Below are positions 25,976 through 35,234 of a stretch of DNA of 58,470 bases, in pieces. Each line of letters opens with the position of its first letter. Within the stretch, counting starts at the first letter, position 1. The stretch lies in contig JAFYXI010000053.1 of assembly GCA_017546245.1 (NCBI GenBank), positions 1-58,470 on the forward strand, in the 5' to 3' direction. This DNA comes from Clostridia bacterium (GTDB taxonomy: Bacteria; Bacillota; Clostridia; UBA1381; UBA9506). The notes under the pieces were generated by a model, which was not told the origin of the DNA, did no database searches, and saw nothing but the letters and a program-made list of their open reading frames with translations. The translations under genes were made by a program, and so were the position numbers.

Positions 25976-26155
25976 ATTAAATTTGCAGGGGACGGCGTCC
26001 TCGACGTCTCGCTGACTTTATGTTATAATTTTAAATTTTATATCGTAGGGGGCGGGGCTTGCTCCGCCCGTTTATTCTTGCAATCAAAAGAAGACCCATC
26101 CCTCAGGACTTGTTAACTATTAATTTTACTGTAGGGTTAATTCAGGAAATTTATA
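25976..26155. repeat. GC-rich palindromic intergenic sequence after adhE
   Basis: This 180-base stretch has no gene. It holds GGAC-GGC-GTCC near 25990 within a GC-rich island, and a hairpin GGGCGG/CCGCCC (26050-26055 with 26064-26069) followed by a weak U-rich tail. The latter may terminate adhE. The GC-rich blocks in AT-rich surroundings look like dispersed intergenic repeat units. Confidence 0.4.
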
Positions 26156-26184
26156 TTGCATTTTTATTCAAACCGTGCTATAAT
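26156..26184 (+). promoter_or_regulatory. Promoter of twin RNA A
   Basis: TTGCAT (26156-26161), 17-base spacer, extended -10 TGCTATAAT (hexamer 26179-26184). The -35 box and proximal spacer (TTGCATTTTTATTCAAA) are identical to the RNA B promoter. Confidence 0.8.
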
Positions 26185-26189
26185 GAAAT

Positions 26190-26359
26190 TGCGACATAAA
26201 GTTAAATATTATTAATAGTATAAGTGTGTTTTTTTATACCTTTCTTCAGGTAAAAATGCATGCTCAATTTTCACACGCTTATGCTATGAAAATTAACTTT
26301 GTGTCGCAACAAAGAGCAATGCATTTTTCGGTGCATCGGCTCTCGGTGCACCTTTTTTT
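26190..26359 (+). ncRNA. Structured small RNA A (tandem copy 1)
   Basis: About 170 nucleotides with its own promoter and terminator and no reading frame. Helix P1 is TTGCGACATAAAGTTAA (26189-26205) with 26293-26309: 17 pairs, one of them G-U. Helix P2 is ATAGTATAAG..GTG (26215-26228) with 26272-26287. The conserved apical strand AAAAATGCATGCTC (26252-26265) can pair with GAGC-A-ATGCATTTTT (26314-26328) outside P1, giving a 14-pair pseudoknot with one bulge. The terminator is GGTGCATCG/CGGTGCACC (26330-26352) plus seven U; its loop GCTCT is complementary to AGAGC at 26313-26317. The first bases of P1 overlap the predicted start, so the 5' end is uncertain by a few bases. Confidence 0.8.
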
Positions 26360-26400
26360 GTGCAACAACAAGCAAATTAGCTTTAGCGCACAAAATTTTA

Positions 26401-26429
26401 TTGCATTTTTATTCAAATTATGCTATAAT
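26401..26429 (+). promoter_or_regulatory. Promoter of twin RNA B
   Basis: TTGCAT (26401-26406), 17-base spacer, extended -10 TGCTATAAT (hexamer 26424-26429). It lies 42 bases beyond the RNA A terminator. Confidence 0.8.
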
Positions 26430-26430
26430 A

Positions 26431-26598
26431 GCTGTTACCACACAATTTCATTTATATTACTATAATCGGTGTGTATTTTTATGCTTTGTGTAAAAATGCA
26501 TGCTCTGTTTTGCATACCGTTATAGTAATGCAGAAATTGTGTGGTAACAGTTAGAGCTGTGCATTTTTCGGTGCATCGGCTCTCGATGCACCTTTTTT
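26431..26598 (+). ncRNA. Structured small RNA B (tandem copy 2)
   Basis: About 168 nucleotides, with its 3' core offset exactly 240 bases from RNA A. P1 is CTGTTACCACACAATTTC (26432-26449) with 26533-26550: 18 perfect pairs of a sequence unrelated to RNA A's P1. P2 pairs 26456-26470 with ACCGTTATAGTAA (26516-26528), one bulge. The conserved strand TAAAAATGCATGCTC (26491-26505) faces AGAGCTGTGCATTTTT (26553-26568) for the pseudoknot. The terminator GGTGCATCG-GCTCT-CGATGCACC (26570-26592) has nine perfect pairs, where A has one G-U, plus six U. No same-strand gene follows, so both RNAs are stand-alone. Confidence 0.8.
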
Positions 26599-26655
26599 GT
26601 TTTTACATATAAATTAGTGCAAAACGCAAATTCGTTAGTCGCTAAACTATAACTA

Positions 26656-26684
26656 AAAGAAAGCCTGCCAACCGGCAGGCTTTC
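26656..26684 (-). terminator. Intrinsic terminator after UPF0182 gene
   Basis: GAAAGCCTGCC (26659-26669) pairs with GGCAGGCTTTC (26674-26684) around a four-base loop, followed on the minus strand by U-rich sequence. Confidence 0.8.
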
Positions 26685-26693
26685 AATCTTTTA

Positions 26694-29480
26694 TTACTGT
26701 GCATTTTTTAAATCATTCATTTTTTCATCCAATTCAGCAAGACTGTCTCCCATCGCCTGCCAGTCATTAGATGCCGATGCCGATTTAAACCTCTCATAGC
26801 TTTCTATTGCCTGTTTAACCTTTTCAGACACATCGCCGATTTCCTGATTTGTAATCTGAGCATTTTCCTCAATCAAGCTATCCGGCGGAGCTAAGGGAGC
26901 TGTTCCCTTTGCCTCTCCAAGCACCTTATAAATTGCATCATAAATGCTTGACTCCATTGCAATTGAGTCTTTATAAGCTACAACAACACGCTTCATTTCA
27001 GGAAGTGATGCATTGTTTTTAGACGTTATATAAACCGGCTCAACATAAAGCAGAGAATCTTTAAACGGAATAACCAAAAGATTACCTCTTATTACGCTCG
27101 AACCACCCTGACCCCACAATGTCATTTCTCTTGATATATCGGGGTCGTTATCAATTTTATTTTCTATCTGCATAGGACCGTAAACCGTTTCACCTTTAGG
27201 GAACCGGTATAAAACCAACTCACCATAATGAGCCTCGTTTGTTCGCATCGCCAAAAGTCCGACCATATTATATTTATCACCCAATACATACGGCAGAACT
27301 AAAACAAGCTCTTCATCCGCGCCCTCTTCTACCTGCATCACGTTAAAATACGGCTCCATTGTCACTTCTTCTGCTTCGTATTTTTCGGTAGATACACGCC
27401 ATACATCAGCCTTGTCGTAAAACTGACCCGAATCGGCTATATGGTATCTCTGATACATCTGTGCCTGTATTTTAAACATATCCTCAGGCACACGGATATG
27501 ACTTTTTACGGCATCATCAATCGGCTCGTCTGTAAAAAGCATAGGATATATCTGCTTATACGCTGCACAAACAGGGTCATTTTCATCAATTACATAAAAT
27601 TTCATATCACCTGTATATGCATCAATTATGACTTTAACCGAATTACGGATATAGTTAAATTTTCCGTAAGGCTGCGAATAAGGATAATATGCCGATGTGG
27701 TATAGGCGTCAATTATCCATTTAAGCTCTCCGTTATCGTCAACTATTATATAAGGGTCAGAGTCATATTTAAAAAACGGAGCTACAAGCTTTACTCTGTC
27801 CATAATATTTCGGTTGATTAAAATTCGGCTTTCGCTGTTAATATTACCCGACACCAGCATTTTATAATCCTTGTAATAAATCGAGAACATCAAACGTTTT
27901 AAAAAGTCCAGCTTAACACCGGTGTTACCGTCAAAGCTGTTTTCGTAATCAGTCGAGCCTTCTGAATAATCAAGCTCTTTGTTGTTTGGACCGACAATTA
28001 CATAATCATTTGTAAGCTCGCCGTAATAGATTCTCGGCTGTGTTACCTCTGGCATTCCACCGGTTGATTGAGGGGGAATATCCTTAATGTAAAACTGTGG
28101 CTGTCCCTCGGCAGTTACACGGTTGATAGGGCTTGCAACCACACCGAAACCATGCGTATAACGAAATACCTGATTAGCATATGACCTTGCCGATTCTTCC
28201 ATATTTTCTTTGTTAAGCTCACGAGCCGCTAAAAATACTGCATGAAGATTTCCGTCTATCGTATACGGAGCAATATCAATATCGTTAAAATTATAATAAC
28301 GCTTTAAATACTGCAGCTGATTATAAGCAGTCAAAGTTGCCTGAAAATCTGTTATGCGAATATTGTCAATCTGATTATGATTTTCGGTAACATCTGCCTC
28401 GCTAAGATTATTGTTTATCGCATATTCATACTCTGTTACATCATTTAAAGCATATGCATCACGCGTAGCCTGCATATTATTTGCAATGTATTTGCTCTGA
28501 ATATTTCTCTCATTAGGATTTACAATAATAGTATCTACAACAAGCGATGCCGCACCCACTAATATATACACCGCAGGAATAACCGCTATCGCAATTAATG
28601 TCGCTAAATACTTTTTGCGATATAAAAATATTATGCCAAGCAAAATAATTACCGCCAAAAGCACAGGCATAAATCTGTAAAAATTCATCCAAATGTTTGC
28701 ATCTATAAATCCTGCACCGAAAATATCATTTTGCGCACCGAAATATGAGTACATAACATTTTCTGCAGTAAACTTATAGGTTAATGCAGAGAGTGCAAAA
28801 TACACCAAAAGATTTATCGCTATATGCACAACTGCACCGCGATGATTTAAAACAATATCTTTAAGATTTTTCGAACCATGCTTTAAAAACAGTACAACAT
28901 ATATAATTGCAATAGCAACAATCTGCAGCATTAAAGTGCCCTTTAGCGCAGATACAACCGTTATTAAAAACGGTCTGGTAAATATATAATAACCTATATC
29001 CTGATTAAAAAGCGGGTCTGCTATTCCAAATTCTCCGCCGTTTAATGCCATAAGCAGCTTCATATAAAGGTCGTTTCCCAAAACTCCGCTGCCCATAAAC
29101 GCCAGCACAACCGACAAAAGAACATATGGCCATTTTTTATTAAGCCATTCAAAATTAAAAATACGGCTGATTGCCAGTTTTTTGACCAGTAAAACGTTTA
29201 TTAAAAACAGTATAAAAAGTATAACAAAGCCTACGCCCTGCGTTACCGCTTTGCTGACCAGATTTGTTATAAAAATATCAGTAAAGTTAGGACCTACCTC
29301 TTTAATCTGCCAGTATTCCATCAAAAAATGATAGCTTTCTTTTAAAAGAGCAACAAGCACCAACAATATAAAAAAGGTAATCAAAATAACTTTTGACCAT
29401 TTTGTATTTTTAGGCTTTGCATATTCCGATGCAAAATCACTTGTCTCTTTTTTATTAATACGGCTAAAAAAATCTTTCAT
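26694..29480 (-). CDS. UPF0182 family large membrane protein
   Basis: A 928-residue protein. About seven membrane helices occupy residues 30-325 (for instance ILITFFILLVLVALL, and the segment near MPVLLAVIILLGIIFLY), followed by a large extracytoplasmic domain (about 330-870) and a charged C-terminal helix pair. Conserved family blocks include NPNERNIQSKYIANNMQATR and FRYTHGFGVVASPINRVT. COG1615/UPF0182 has no established function. It lies 24 bases behind ftsY and probably shares its operon, suggesting a link to membrane protein biogenesis (inference only). Confidence 0.9.
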   Translation of the reverse strand: MKDFFSRINKKETSDFASEYAKPKNTKWSKVILITFFILLVLVALLKESYHFLMEYWQIKEVGPNFTDIFITNLVSKAVTQGVGFVILFILFLINVLLVKKLAISRIFNFEWLNKKWPYVLLSVVLAFMGSGVLGNDLYMKLLMALNGGEFGIADPLFNQDIGYYIFTRPFLITVVSALKGTLMLQIVAIAIIYVVLFLKHGSKNLKDIVLNHRGAVVHIAINLLVYFALSALTYKFTAENVMYSYFGAQNDIFGAGFIDANIWMNFYRFMPVLLAVIILLGIIFLYRKKYLATLIAIAVIPAVYILVGAASLVVDTIIVNPNERNIQSKYIANNMQATRDAYALNDVTEYEYAINNNLSEADVTENHNQIDNIRITDFQATLTAYNQLQYLKRYYNFNDIDIAPYTIDGNLHAVFLAARELNKENMEESARSYANQVFRYTHGFGVVASPINRVTAEGQPQFYIKDIPPQSTGGMPEVTQPRIYYGELTNDYVIVGPNNKELDYSEGSTDYENSFDGNTGVKLDFLKRLMFSIYYKDYKMLVSGNINSESRILINRNIMDRVKLVAPFFKYDSDPYIIVDDNGELKWIIDAYTTSAYYPYSQPYGKFNYIRNSVKVIIDAYTGDMKFYVIDENDPVCAAYKQIYPMLFTDEPIDDAVKSHIRVPEDMFKIQAQMYQRYHIADSGQFYDKADVWRVSTEKYEAEEVTMEPYFNVMQVEEGADEELVLVLPYVLGDKYNMVGLLAMRTNEAHYGELVLYRFPKGETVYGPMQIENKIDNDPDISREMTLWGQGGSSVIRGNLLVIPFKDSLLYVEPVYITSKNNASLPEMKRVVVAYKDSIAMESSIYDAIYKVLGEAKGTAPLAPPDSLIEENAQITNQEIGDVSEKVKQAIESYERFKSASASNDWQAMGDSLAELDEKMNDLKNAQ

Positions 29481-29504
29481 AAAGCAAACCTCCGTTTAGT
29501 AGCT

Positions 29505-30776
29505 TTATTCGTTTTCAGGGAACAACGCCTCCGCAAAATCATGCGGATTAAAGCTTTGCAGGTCGTCAATTCCTTCACCTACACCAATAAGCTTAACACC
29601 AATATTCTGTTCACGCGAAAGAGCGATAACAACACCACCCTTTGCTGTTCCGTCAAGCTTTGTTAAAATAGCACCGGTAATGTCTGCAACCGCTGCAAAC
29701 TCGCGTGCCTGAATAAGTGCATTCTGTCCGGTTGAGCCATCTAACACCAGCAATACCTCATTGTCGGAATGTCCGGTTTCTCTTTCGATAACGCGTGCGG
29801 TTTTTTTAAGCTCGTCCATAAGATTTTTCTTGTTATGAAGTCTGCCGGCTGTATCACATATTACAATATCGGCATTTCGTGCTTTTGCTGCAGCAATTGC
29901 ATCAAATACTACTGCAGGCGGGTCAGAACCCTCCTGATGGCGAACTATATCAACCCCTGCTCTTTCTGCCCAGATTGCAAGCTGGTCAATCGCAGCAGCA
30001 CGGAAGGTATCAGCAGCCGCCAAAACGACTTTTTTACCCTCACGGCTGTATTTTGCCGCCATTTTACCGATAGATGTGGTTTTACCGACACCGTTTACAC
30101 CAATTACCATAATAACAGTCGGTTTTTTAGATGTATCAATTTTGCTGTCCTGATTTATAAGTATTTCCGTTATAATTTCTTTTAATACGCTCTTTAACTG
30201 CTGAGCTTCAGAAATCGACTGTTCTTTTGCTCTTTTTCTTAATTCTTCAATTATATAAAGCGAGGTATCAACACCGATGTCAGCCATTATCAAAGCCTCT
30301 TCAAGCTCTTCAAAAAGCTCTTCGTCTACGTTGCGGAAAGATGAAAGAACATTGTCAATAGTACCCGAAATAGCTGTACGGGTTTTGTTAAGACCTGCTT
30401 TTAAGCGTGCAAAAAAACCTTTACCCTCTTCTTCGGGCGCACTTTTTATTTCTTCTTCGGCACTTTCTTCCAATACTTCTTCCGTATCTTCTTCATAAAC
30501 AACAGTTTCTTCTATCTGTTCTTCCAAAAGCTCTTCGCTCTCAGATTCTGACCATTCGTTTTCTTCTGTTTTTTCTTCGCTTATTTCCTCTACGCTTTCT
30601 TCAACATCCGACATTTCACTTTCTGTTTCATCTTCAAGTCCAACAGCTTCAGCTATTTCTTCTGTCGGCTCATCTTTAACTTCCTCAGTTTCTTCCTCAT
30701 GTCCGACTGCCTTTTGTTCGTTTAAAACCTCTTCATCATCTTTCTTTTTCCATTTACCGAAAAACCCCTTTAACAA
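29505..30776 (-). CDS. ftsY: Signal recognition particle receptor FtsY
   Basis: A 423-residue SRP-type GTPase docking ribosome-SRP complexes at the membrane. Residues 1-120 form a very acidic Glu-rich A domain typical of some FtsY proteins. The NG domain (about 125-423) shows G1 [30 protein letters not shown]3 [11 protein letters not shown] and G4 [10 protein letters not shown]. It is in a run with der, plsY and gpsA upstream. Its partner Ffh is not in the window. Confidence 0.95.
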   Translation of the reverse strand: MLKGFFGKWKKKDDEEVLNEQKAVGHEEETEEVKDEPTEEIAEAVGLEDETESEMSDVEESVEEISEEKTEENEWSESESEELLEEQIEETVVYEEDTEEVLEESAEEEIKSAPEEEGKGFFARLKAGLNKTRTAISGTIDNVLSSFRNVDEELFEELEEALIMADIGVDTSLYIIEELRKRAKEQSISEAQQLKSVLKEIITEILINQDSKIDTSKKPTVIMVIGVNGVGKTTSIGKMAAKYSREGKKVVLAAADTFRAAAIDQLAIWAERAGVDIVRHQEGSDPPAVVFDAIAAAKARNADIVICDTAGRLHNKKNLMDELKKTARVIERETGHSDNEVLLVLDGSTGQNALIQAREFAAVADITGAILTKLDGTAKGGVVIALSREQNIGVKLIGVGEGIDDLQSFNPHDFAEALFPENE

Positions 30777-30788
30777 GACAGCAACCTC

Positions 30789-31808
30789 CTATAAAATGAA
30801 TTTAAACACATCTTCATTTTCGTGTTTTTTATCTCTGCGCATAAGATTACCAACGGCATCTTTTACGTTTTTCCCCTCGAATAAAACACCGTATGCTTCT
30901 TCAACAATAGGCATTTCAACATTCATTTTCTGAGCCAGCTTATATGCTGCTTTAGTTGTATAAACACCCTCAACAACCATATTAACCTGTTTCATCGCCT
31001 CGTCAGGAGATACTCCCTGACCGATTAAAATACCGGCACGACGGTTTCTTGAATGCATACTTGTACAGGTTACAATCAAATCGCCCATACCCGAAAGACC
31101 GCTAAAGGTCGCCAATTGCGCACCACAGGCAACACCCAAACGGGCAATTTCTGCCATACCTCGTGTCATTAGAGCCGCTTTTGTGTTATCTCCAAGTCCT
31201 AATCCGTCAAGAATACCTGCGCAAAGAGCAATAACATTTTTAAGTGCTCCGCCCAGTTCAACACCTGCCATATCAAGACTTGTATATATTCGAAATTTTT
31301 CGCACATCATTGCATCCTGTATAAATTCTGCAATTTCTAAAGTGCGTGCTGCAACAACATTGGTTGTAGGTATGCCGCGCGCAACCTCTTCTGCGTGAGA
31401 CGGACCTGACATTACAGCAACCTCTGCCTGAGGAATTTCTTCTTTTATTGTAACGGATAAGCGTTTTAGGCTGTCCATATCTAATCCCTTTGATAAATTA
31501 ACAATAATCTTTCCCTCAGGAACAAACGGAGCGAGTGCCGCTGCTGTCTGTCTTACCGCTTTTGACGGAGTTACAAAAACTATAAACTCGCAGTCTTTAA
31601 CAGCCTCTTCCAAGCTGTTTGTAAAATAGATAGCATCATCTAACATAATTCCGGGCAAAAATGCCTTGTTTTCTTTATCCTGCGCTAATCTTTCAGATTC
31701 TTCTTTTAAATAAGACCAAAGATTAACGTTGTATCCGCAACGAACAAGCAGGGTGCTTATTGCTGTACCCCAGCCGCCTGAACCGATTACTGCAACTGTT
31801 TTTTTCAT
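30789..31808 (-). CDS. gpsA: NAD(P)-dependent glycerol-3-phosphate dehydrogenase
   Basis: A 339-residue enzyme making sn-glycerol-3-phosphate from dihydroxyacetone phosphate for phospholipids. The Rossmann motif GSGGWGTAISTLL is at residues 9-21. Catalytic and substrate segments include GPSHAEEVARGIPT (about 140), GALKNVIALCAGI with the catalytic Lys (about 190) and SGMGDLIVTCTS. It lies between plsY and ftsY, so its product passes directly to the acyltransferase encoded next door. Confidence 0.95.
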   Translation of the reverse strand: MKKTVAVIGSGGWGTAISTLLVRCGYNVNLWSYLKEESERLAQDKENKAFLPGIMLDDAIYFTNSLEEAVKDCEFIVFVTPSKAVRQTAAALAPFVPEGKIIVNLSKGLDMDSLKRLSVTIKEEIPQAEVAVMSGPSHAEEVARGIPTTNVVAARTLEIAEFIQDAMMCEKFRIYTSLDMAGVELGGALKNVIALCAGILDGLGLGDNTKAALMTRGMAEIARLGVACGAQLATFSGLSGMGDLIVTCTSMHSRNRRAGILIGQGVSPDEAMKQVNMVVEGVYTTKAAYKLAQKMNVEMPIVEEAYGVLFEGKNVKDAVGNLMRRDKKHENEDVFKFIL

Positions 31809-31839
31809 TACTAAGCCCTCCTGTATGATGTCTTTAATT

Positions 31840-32481
31840 TTATTTTTTACTTCCTACCTTTGATTCTGTACCCTTTATAAGTCTTACAAAATTTGCACGA
31901 TGGCGATAAACTGCAAGACCTCCTATAACAATCGACAAAGCAATGTAATAAGGAACATATTCTTCTTTATTGTTAAAGTTAAATGCAATTACAAGCACAG
32001 GATATAATATTGAGCCTGTAATCGAGCCAAGCGATACATAACGGGTAATAATCATTAACGAAAGACCTACCACAAATATAATAAGTCCTATTTTCCAGTC
32101 GAGCATAAAGATACACGAAATAGATGTAACAATACCCTTTCCGCCCTTGAATCCGAAATACACCGGAAAATTATGACCGAGCACAGTACCCAGACCTGCT
32201 AAATACTGAGCGTAAAGTATAAAATACTGTTCATCTTTAAGAATTCTTAGCGCAATAAACTTCACAATCAAAATTGATATAACAGTTTTTAATGCATCAC
32301 CTATAAGCACGATAACGGCTGCTTTAGTACCCAATGTTCTTAATGTGTTTGTAGCACCTGCGTTACCGCTGCCTGTTTTTCTTATATCTATGCCAAAAAA
32401 CTTGCCCACAATAACCGATGTATTAATACTTCCTATTAAATATCCGATAAGCAAGCTGACTGCTAAAATTAAATATGCCAT
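31840..32481 (-). CDS. plsY: Glycerol-3-phosphate acyltransferase PlsY
   Basis: A 213-residue membrane enzyme transferring an acyl group from acyl-phosphate to glycerol-3-phosphate, the first step of phospholipid synthesis. Conserved motifs are GSINTSVIVGK (about residue 17), GSGNAGATNTLRTLG (about 37-51), GHNFPVYFGFKGGKG (about 104-118) and the C-terminal RHRANFVRL. Five or more membrane helices. It is part of the der-plsY-gpsA-ftsY run. Confidence 0.94.
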   Translation of the reverse strand: MAYLILAVSLLIGYLIGSINTSVIVGKFFGIDIRKTGSGNAGATNTLRTLGTKAAVIVLIGDALKTVISILIVKFIALRILKDEQYFILYAQYLAGLGTVLGHNFPVYFGFKGGKGIVTSISCIFMLDWKIGLIIFVVGLSLMIITRYVSLGSITGSILYPVLVIAFNFNNKEEYVPYYIALSIVIGGLAVYRHRANFVRLIKGTESKVGSKK

Positions 32482-32495
32482 ACTTTTTCCTCCTT

Positions 32496-33827
32496 TTACT
32501 CTTTTCCCGTATCGCCGCGTTCACGAATAATAAATTTTACTGGTGTTCCCTCTAAACCAAAAACGCCTCGAATTTGATTTTCTAAATAACGCAGATACGA
32601 AAAATGCATAAGGTCTTTATTGTTTACAAATACAACAAACGTCGGCGGACAGGTAGTCGGCTGTGTCATATAGTAAATTTTAAGTCTCTTACCCTTATCC
32701 GACGGAGGCTGTACCTTGCTTGTAGCCTCGTTTAACACGTCGTTTAACATACCGGTTTTAATACGCATAGAGTTTTGCTCATGCACATATTTTACAAGCT
32801 CAAACAAGCGCTCTACTCTCTGACCGGTAAGTGCCGAAATAAAGTGAACCGGTGCATACATCATAAACGGCAGACCCTCAAGCACACTGTCTCTGAAATG
32901 CTTCATTGTGTTGGTATCTTTTTCAACCAAATCCCATTTATTAACTGCAATAATCGATGCTTTGCCCTGGTCGTGAGCATAACCTGCAATTTTAGAATCC
33001 TGCTCGGTTACACCTTGAGTTGCATCAATTACAATAATACAAACATCTGCACGGTCAACAGCAGCAAGCGAACGGATAACGCTGTATCGTTCAATCATAT
33101 CATCAATTTTACCGCGTTTTCTCATTCCTGCGGTGTCTACCAGGGTATATGCTACACCGTCTTTTTCAAAACGTGTATCTATTGCATCGCGTGTTGTACC
33201 TGCAATATCACTTACTATAACGCGTTCTTCGCCTAAAATTTTATTTATAAGTGATGATTTTCCTGCATTCGGTCTGCCTACAACAGCAACACGCAGGGTG
33301 TCTTCATCTTCATCTGTGTCTGATTCTTCGGGCAACGATTTTACAACCTCGTCAAGCAAATCTCCCACACCAAGACCATGAATCGACGAAATAGGCATAG
33401 GGTCGCCCAGACCAAGATTATAAAACTCGTAAAGTTCCATTGGCGGCTGACCTATATTATCTACCTTATTTGCCGCAACAACAACAGGTTTGCCTGCTTT
33501 TCTGAGCATATTTGCGACATCAGAATCGGCTGCAACCATTCCGTCTAAAACATTTACCATAAATATTATAACATCAGCATGGTCTATTGCCAGTTCTGCC
33601 TGAAGTCTCATTCCCTTTAAAATAACATCGTCGTTTTTAGGCTCGATACCACCTGTATCGATAAGACGGAATTTACGTCCGCACCACTCTGCCTCGTGAT
33701 ATATACGGTCACGGGTAACACCCGGTGTATCGTCAACAATCGAAATTCTTTCACCGACAATTTTGTTAAACAGAGTCGATTTGCCGACATTAGGTCTGCC
33801 AACGATAGCTACAACTGCGTTTGTCAT
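32496..33827 (-). CDS. der: Ribosome-assembly GTPase Der (EngA)
   Basis: A 443-residue protein with two tandem GTPase domains and a KH-like C-terminal domain, required for 50S subunit maturation. The first G domain has GRPNVGKSTLFNK (about residue 9) and DTGGIE, and the second has GRPNAGKSSLINK (about 183), DTAGMRKRGK and NKWD. Its start overlaps the stop of the preceding DUF512 gene by four bases (ATGA), so the two are translationally coupled. Confidence 0.95.
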   Translation of the reverse strand: MTNAVVAIVGRPNVGKSTLFNKIVGERISIVDDTPGVTRDRIYHEAEWCGRKFRLIDTGGIEPKNDDVILKGMRLQAELAIDHADVIIFMVNVLDGMVAADSDVANMLRKAGKPVVVAANKVDNIGQPPMELYEFYNLGLGDPMPISSIHGLGVGDLLDEVVKSLPEESDTDEDEDTLRVAVVGRPNAGKSSLINKILGEERVIVSDIAGTTRDAIDTRFEKDGVAYTLVDTAGMRKRGKIDDMIERYSVIRSLAAVDRADVCIIVIDATQGVTEQDSKIAGYAHDQGKASIIAVNKWDLVEKDTNTMKHFRDSVLEGLPFMMYAPVHFISALTGQRVERLFELVKYVHEQNSMRIKTGMLNDVLNEATSKVQPPSDKGKRLKIYYMTQPTTCPPTFVVFVNNKDLMHFSYLRYLENQIRGVFGLEGTPVKFIIRERGDTGKE

Positions 33828-35146
33828 ATGTTCTCCTCATTTCTTGCATTTAAAACTGCCTTTAAAAAGGCAAGTCCGTCATTTTCGACCGGAACAGCCT
33901 TAACATTAAGGCTCTTTTCCAAATCAGAAAGTGTTATGTCATCTAAAAATAAATCTTCATCAGCCTTAAGCATCGAACGTGTAAATAACAATCGTTCCAT
34001 TTTTATTTCTTTTAACTGATTTATTAAATCCTTACCGCAAATAAGTCCCGAAACCGATACCTTTCCACCAAAAAACTCATTCTTTATCGGAATAACAGTA
34101 ACGTCAACAGAATATTTTTCAGCTATTTTTTTAACCATTTCTTTCATAAACGGATAAACAAGCTCACCTGTTGCAACAACAGTTTTTAAGGATTCTCCTT
34201 GCTTAATATCACATTTTAAAGCATCTGAAAGTTCTTCTTTAAAGCTTGCAAGCATCCCCACTCCGTTTTCAATCTGCGGAAAGTCCTCATATGCCGCTGC
34301 CTCCGGGATTGGCTCACCTGCTATAAGATAAAACTCATCACTTGCATAAACAAGCCTTGTTCCAAACTTTTCTTTAAATTTTTCCTGCCAGCTTTCTATC
34401 TGGCAAATAACCTTTTTACAGTCCTCAGACTCAAACGGCTTTAGCGGATAAAGTCCCTCTCTGTGCGCGGTAATTCCCACAGGAACAACCGATACACTTA
34501 CAAGCTCTGGCACAAATTCCGCCATATCGGCAAAGCTTTTATCAAGCTCTGCGCCGTCATTAATATCTTTGCAAAGAACTATTTGCATATTCATATTAAT
34601 GTTGTTTTCTTTAAGCATTCTACTATATTGTAACACATTACGTGCATTTTTATTATGAAGCATTTTCTCACGCAAGTCAAGATTTGTTGTATGAACTGAT
34701 ATGTTAACAGGCGATATACGGTATCTTATAAGTCTTTTTATGTCTTCTTCTTTCATATTGGTAAACGTGACGTAATTACCATACAAAAAAGATAAGCGCG
34801 AATCGTCATCTTTAAAATATAAAGACTTTCTCATACCTTTGGGGAGCTGGTCAATAAAGCAGAAAACACAGCGGTTTGCACAGCTTTTGGGACTGTCAAA
34901 AAGCATATTTTTAAAGTTTATTCCCAAATCCTCAATATAGTCATTTTCTATTTCGAATTCAATTATTTCACCGTTTGTTTTTTGGACAGTAAGTACAATT
35001 TCAGTATCAGACGATAAAAACTTATAGTCTAAATAGTCTTTTATAACAGTTCCGTTAATCCGGCATATAATATCGCCCTGTTCAATTCCTATTTCTTCTG
35101 CGATACTGCCACAATCTACACTATCAACCAACGCACAGTATTTCAT
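33824..35146 (-). CDS. PDZ-radical SAM-DUF512 protein
   Basis: A 440-residue protein with a short PDZ-like domain (about 1-70, VDCGSIAEEIGIEQGDIICRING). A radical-SAM-like cysteine motif, CANRCVFC (CX3CX2C, about residues 88-95), follows, and then a DUF512 C-terminal domain with SVSVVPVGITAHREGLYPL (about 218). The family is found beside der in many Clostridia. The cluster suggests a SAM-dependent modification, but the substrate is unknown. GGCGGTG precedes the ATG. Confidence 0.9.
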   Translation of the reverse strand: MKYCALVDSVDCGSIAEEIGIEQGDIICRINGTVIKDYLDYKFLSSDTEIVLTVQKTNGEIIEFEIENDYIEDLGINFKNMLFDSPKSCANRCVFCFIDQLPKGMRKSLYFKDDDSRLSFLYGNYVTFTNMKEEDIKRLIRYRISPVNISVHTTNLDLREKMLHNKNARNVLQYSRMLKENNINMNMQIVLCKDINDGAELDKSFADMAEFVPELVSVSVVPVGITAHREGLYPLKPFESEDCKKVICQIESWQEKFKEKFGTRLVYASDEFYLIAGEPIPEAAAYEDFPQIENGVGMLASFKEELSDALKCDIKQGESLKTVVATGELVYPFMKEMVKKIAEKYSVDVTVIPIKNEFFGGKVSVSGLICGKDLINQLKEIKMERLLFTRSMLKADEDLFLDDITLSDLEKSLNVKAVPVENDGLAFLKAVLNARNEENI

Positions 35147-35181
35147 GAATTCACCGCCTTTGACAAAAAACTAACATATAC

Positions 35182-35213
35182 AAAAATAGAGAAGACACAA
35201 ACTGCCTTCTCTA
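35182..35213 (-). terminator. Intrinsic terminator after rpmF
   Basis: TAGAGAAG (35187-35194) pairs with CTTCTCTA (35206-35213), followed on the minus strand by five U. It separates yceD-rpmF from the DUF512-der operon. Confidence 0.75.
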
Positions 35214-35234
35214 CTCGAATCAAAGCAAACTAAA

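Noticed and set aside
26226-26465. A 79-codon reading frame across the two small RNAs
   Set aside because: It starts inside RNA A and runs through its terminator, has no ribosome site, and its codons follow the RNA's helices. The structural evidence explains the sequence better.
26156-26598. Riboswitch or T-box interpretation of the twin RNAs
   Set aside because: Each copy ends in its own terminator and the next downstream gene is on the opposite strand, so there is no gene to control in cis. No T-box AGGGUGG-type element is present.
26156-26598. CRISPR array or retron
   Set aside because: Only two large units with differing helices, no spacer-repeat pattern, and no Cas or reverse transcriptase gene nearby.
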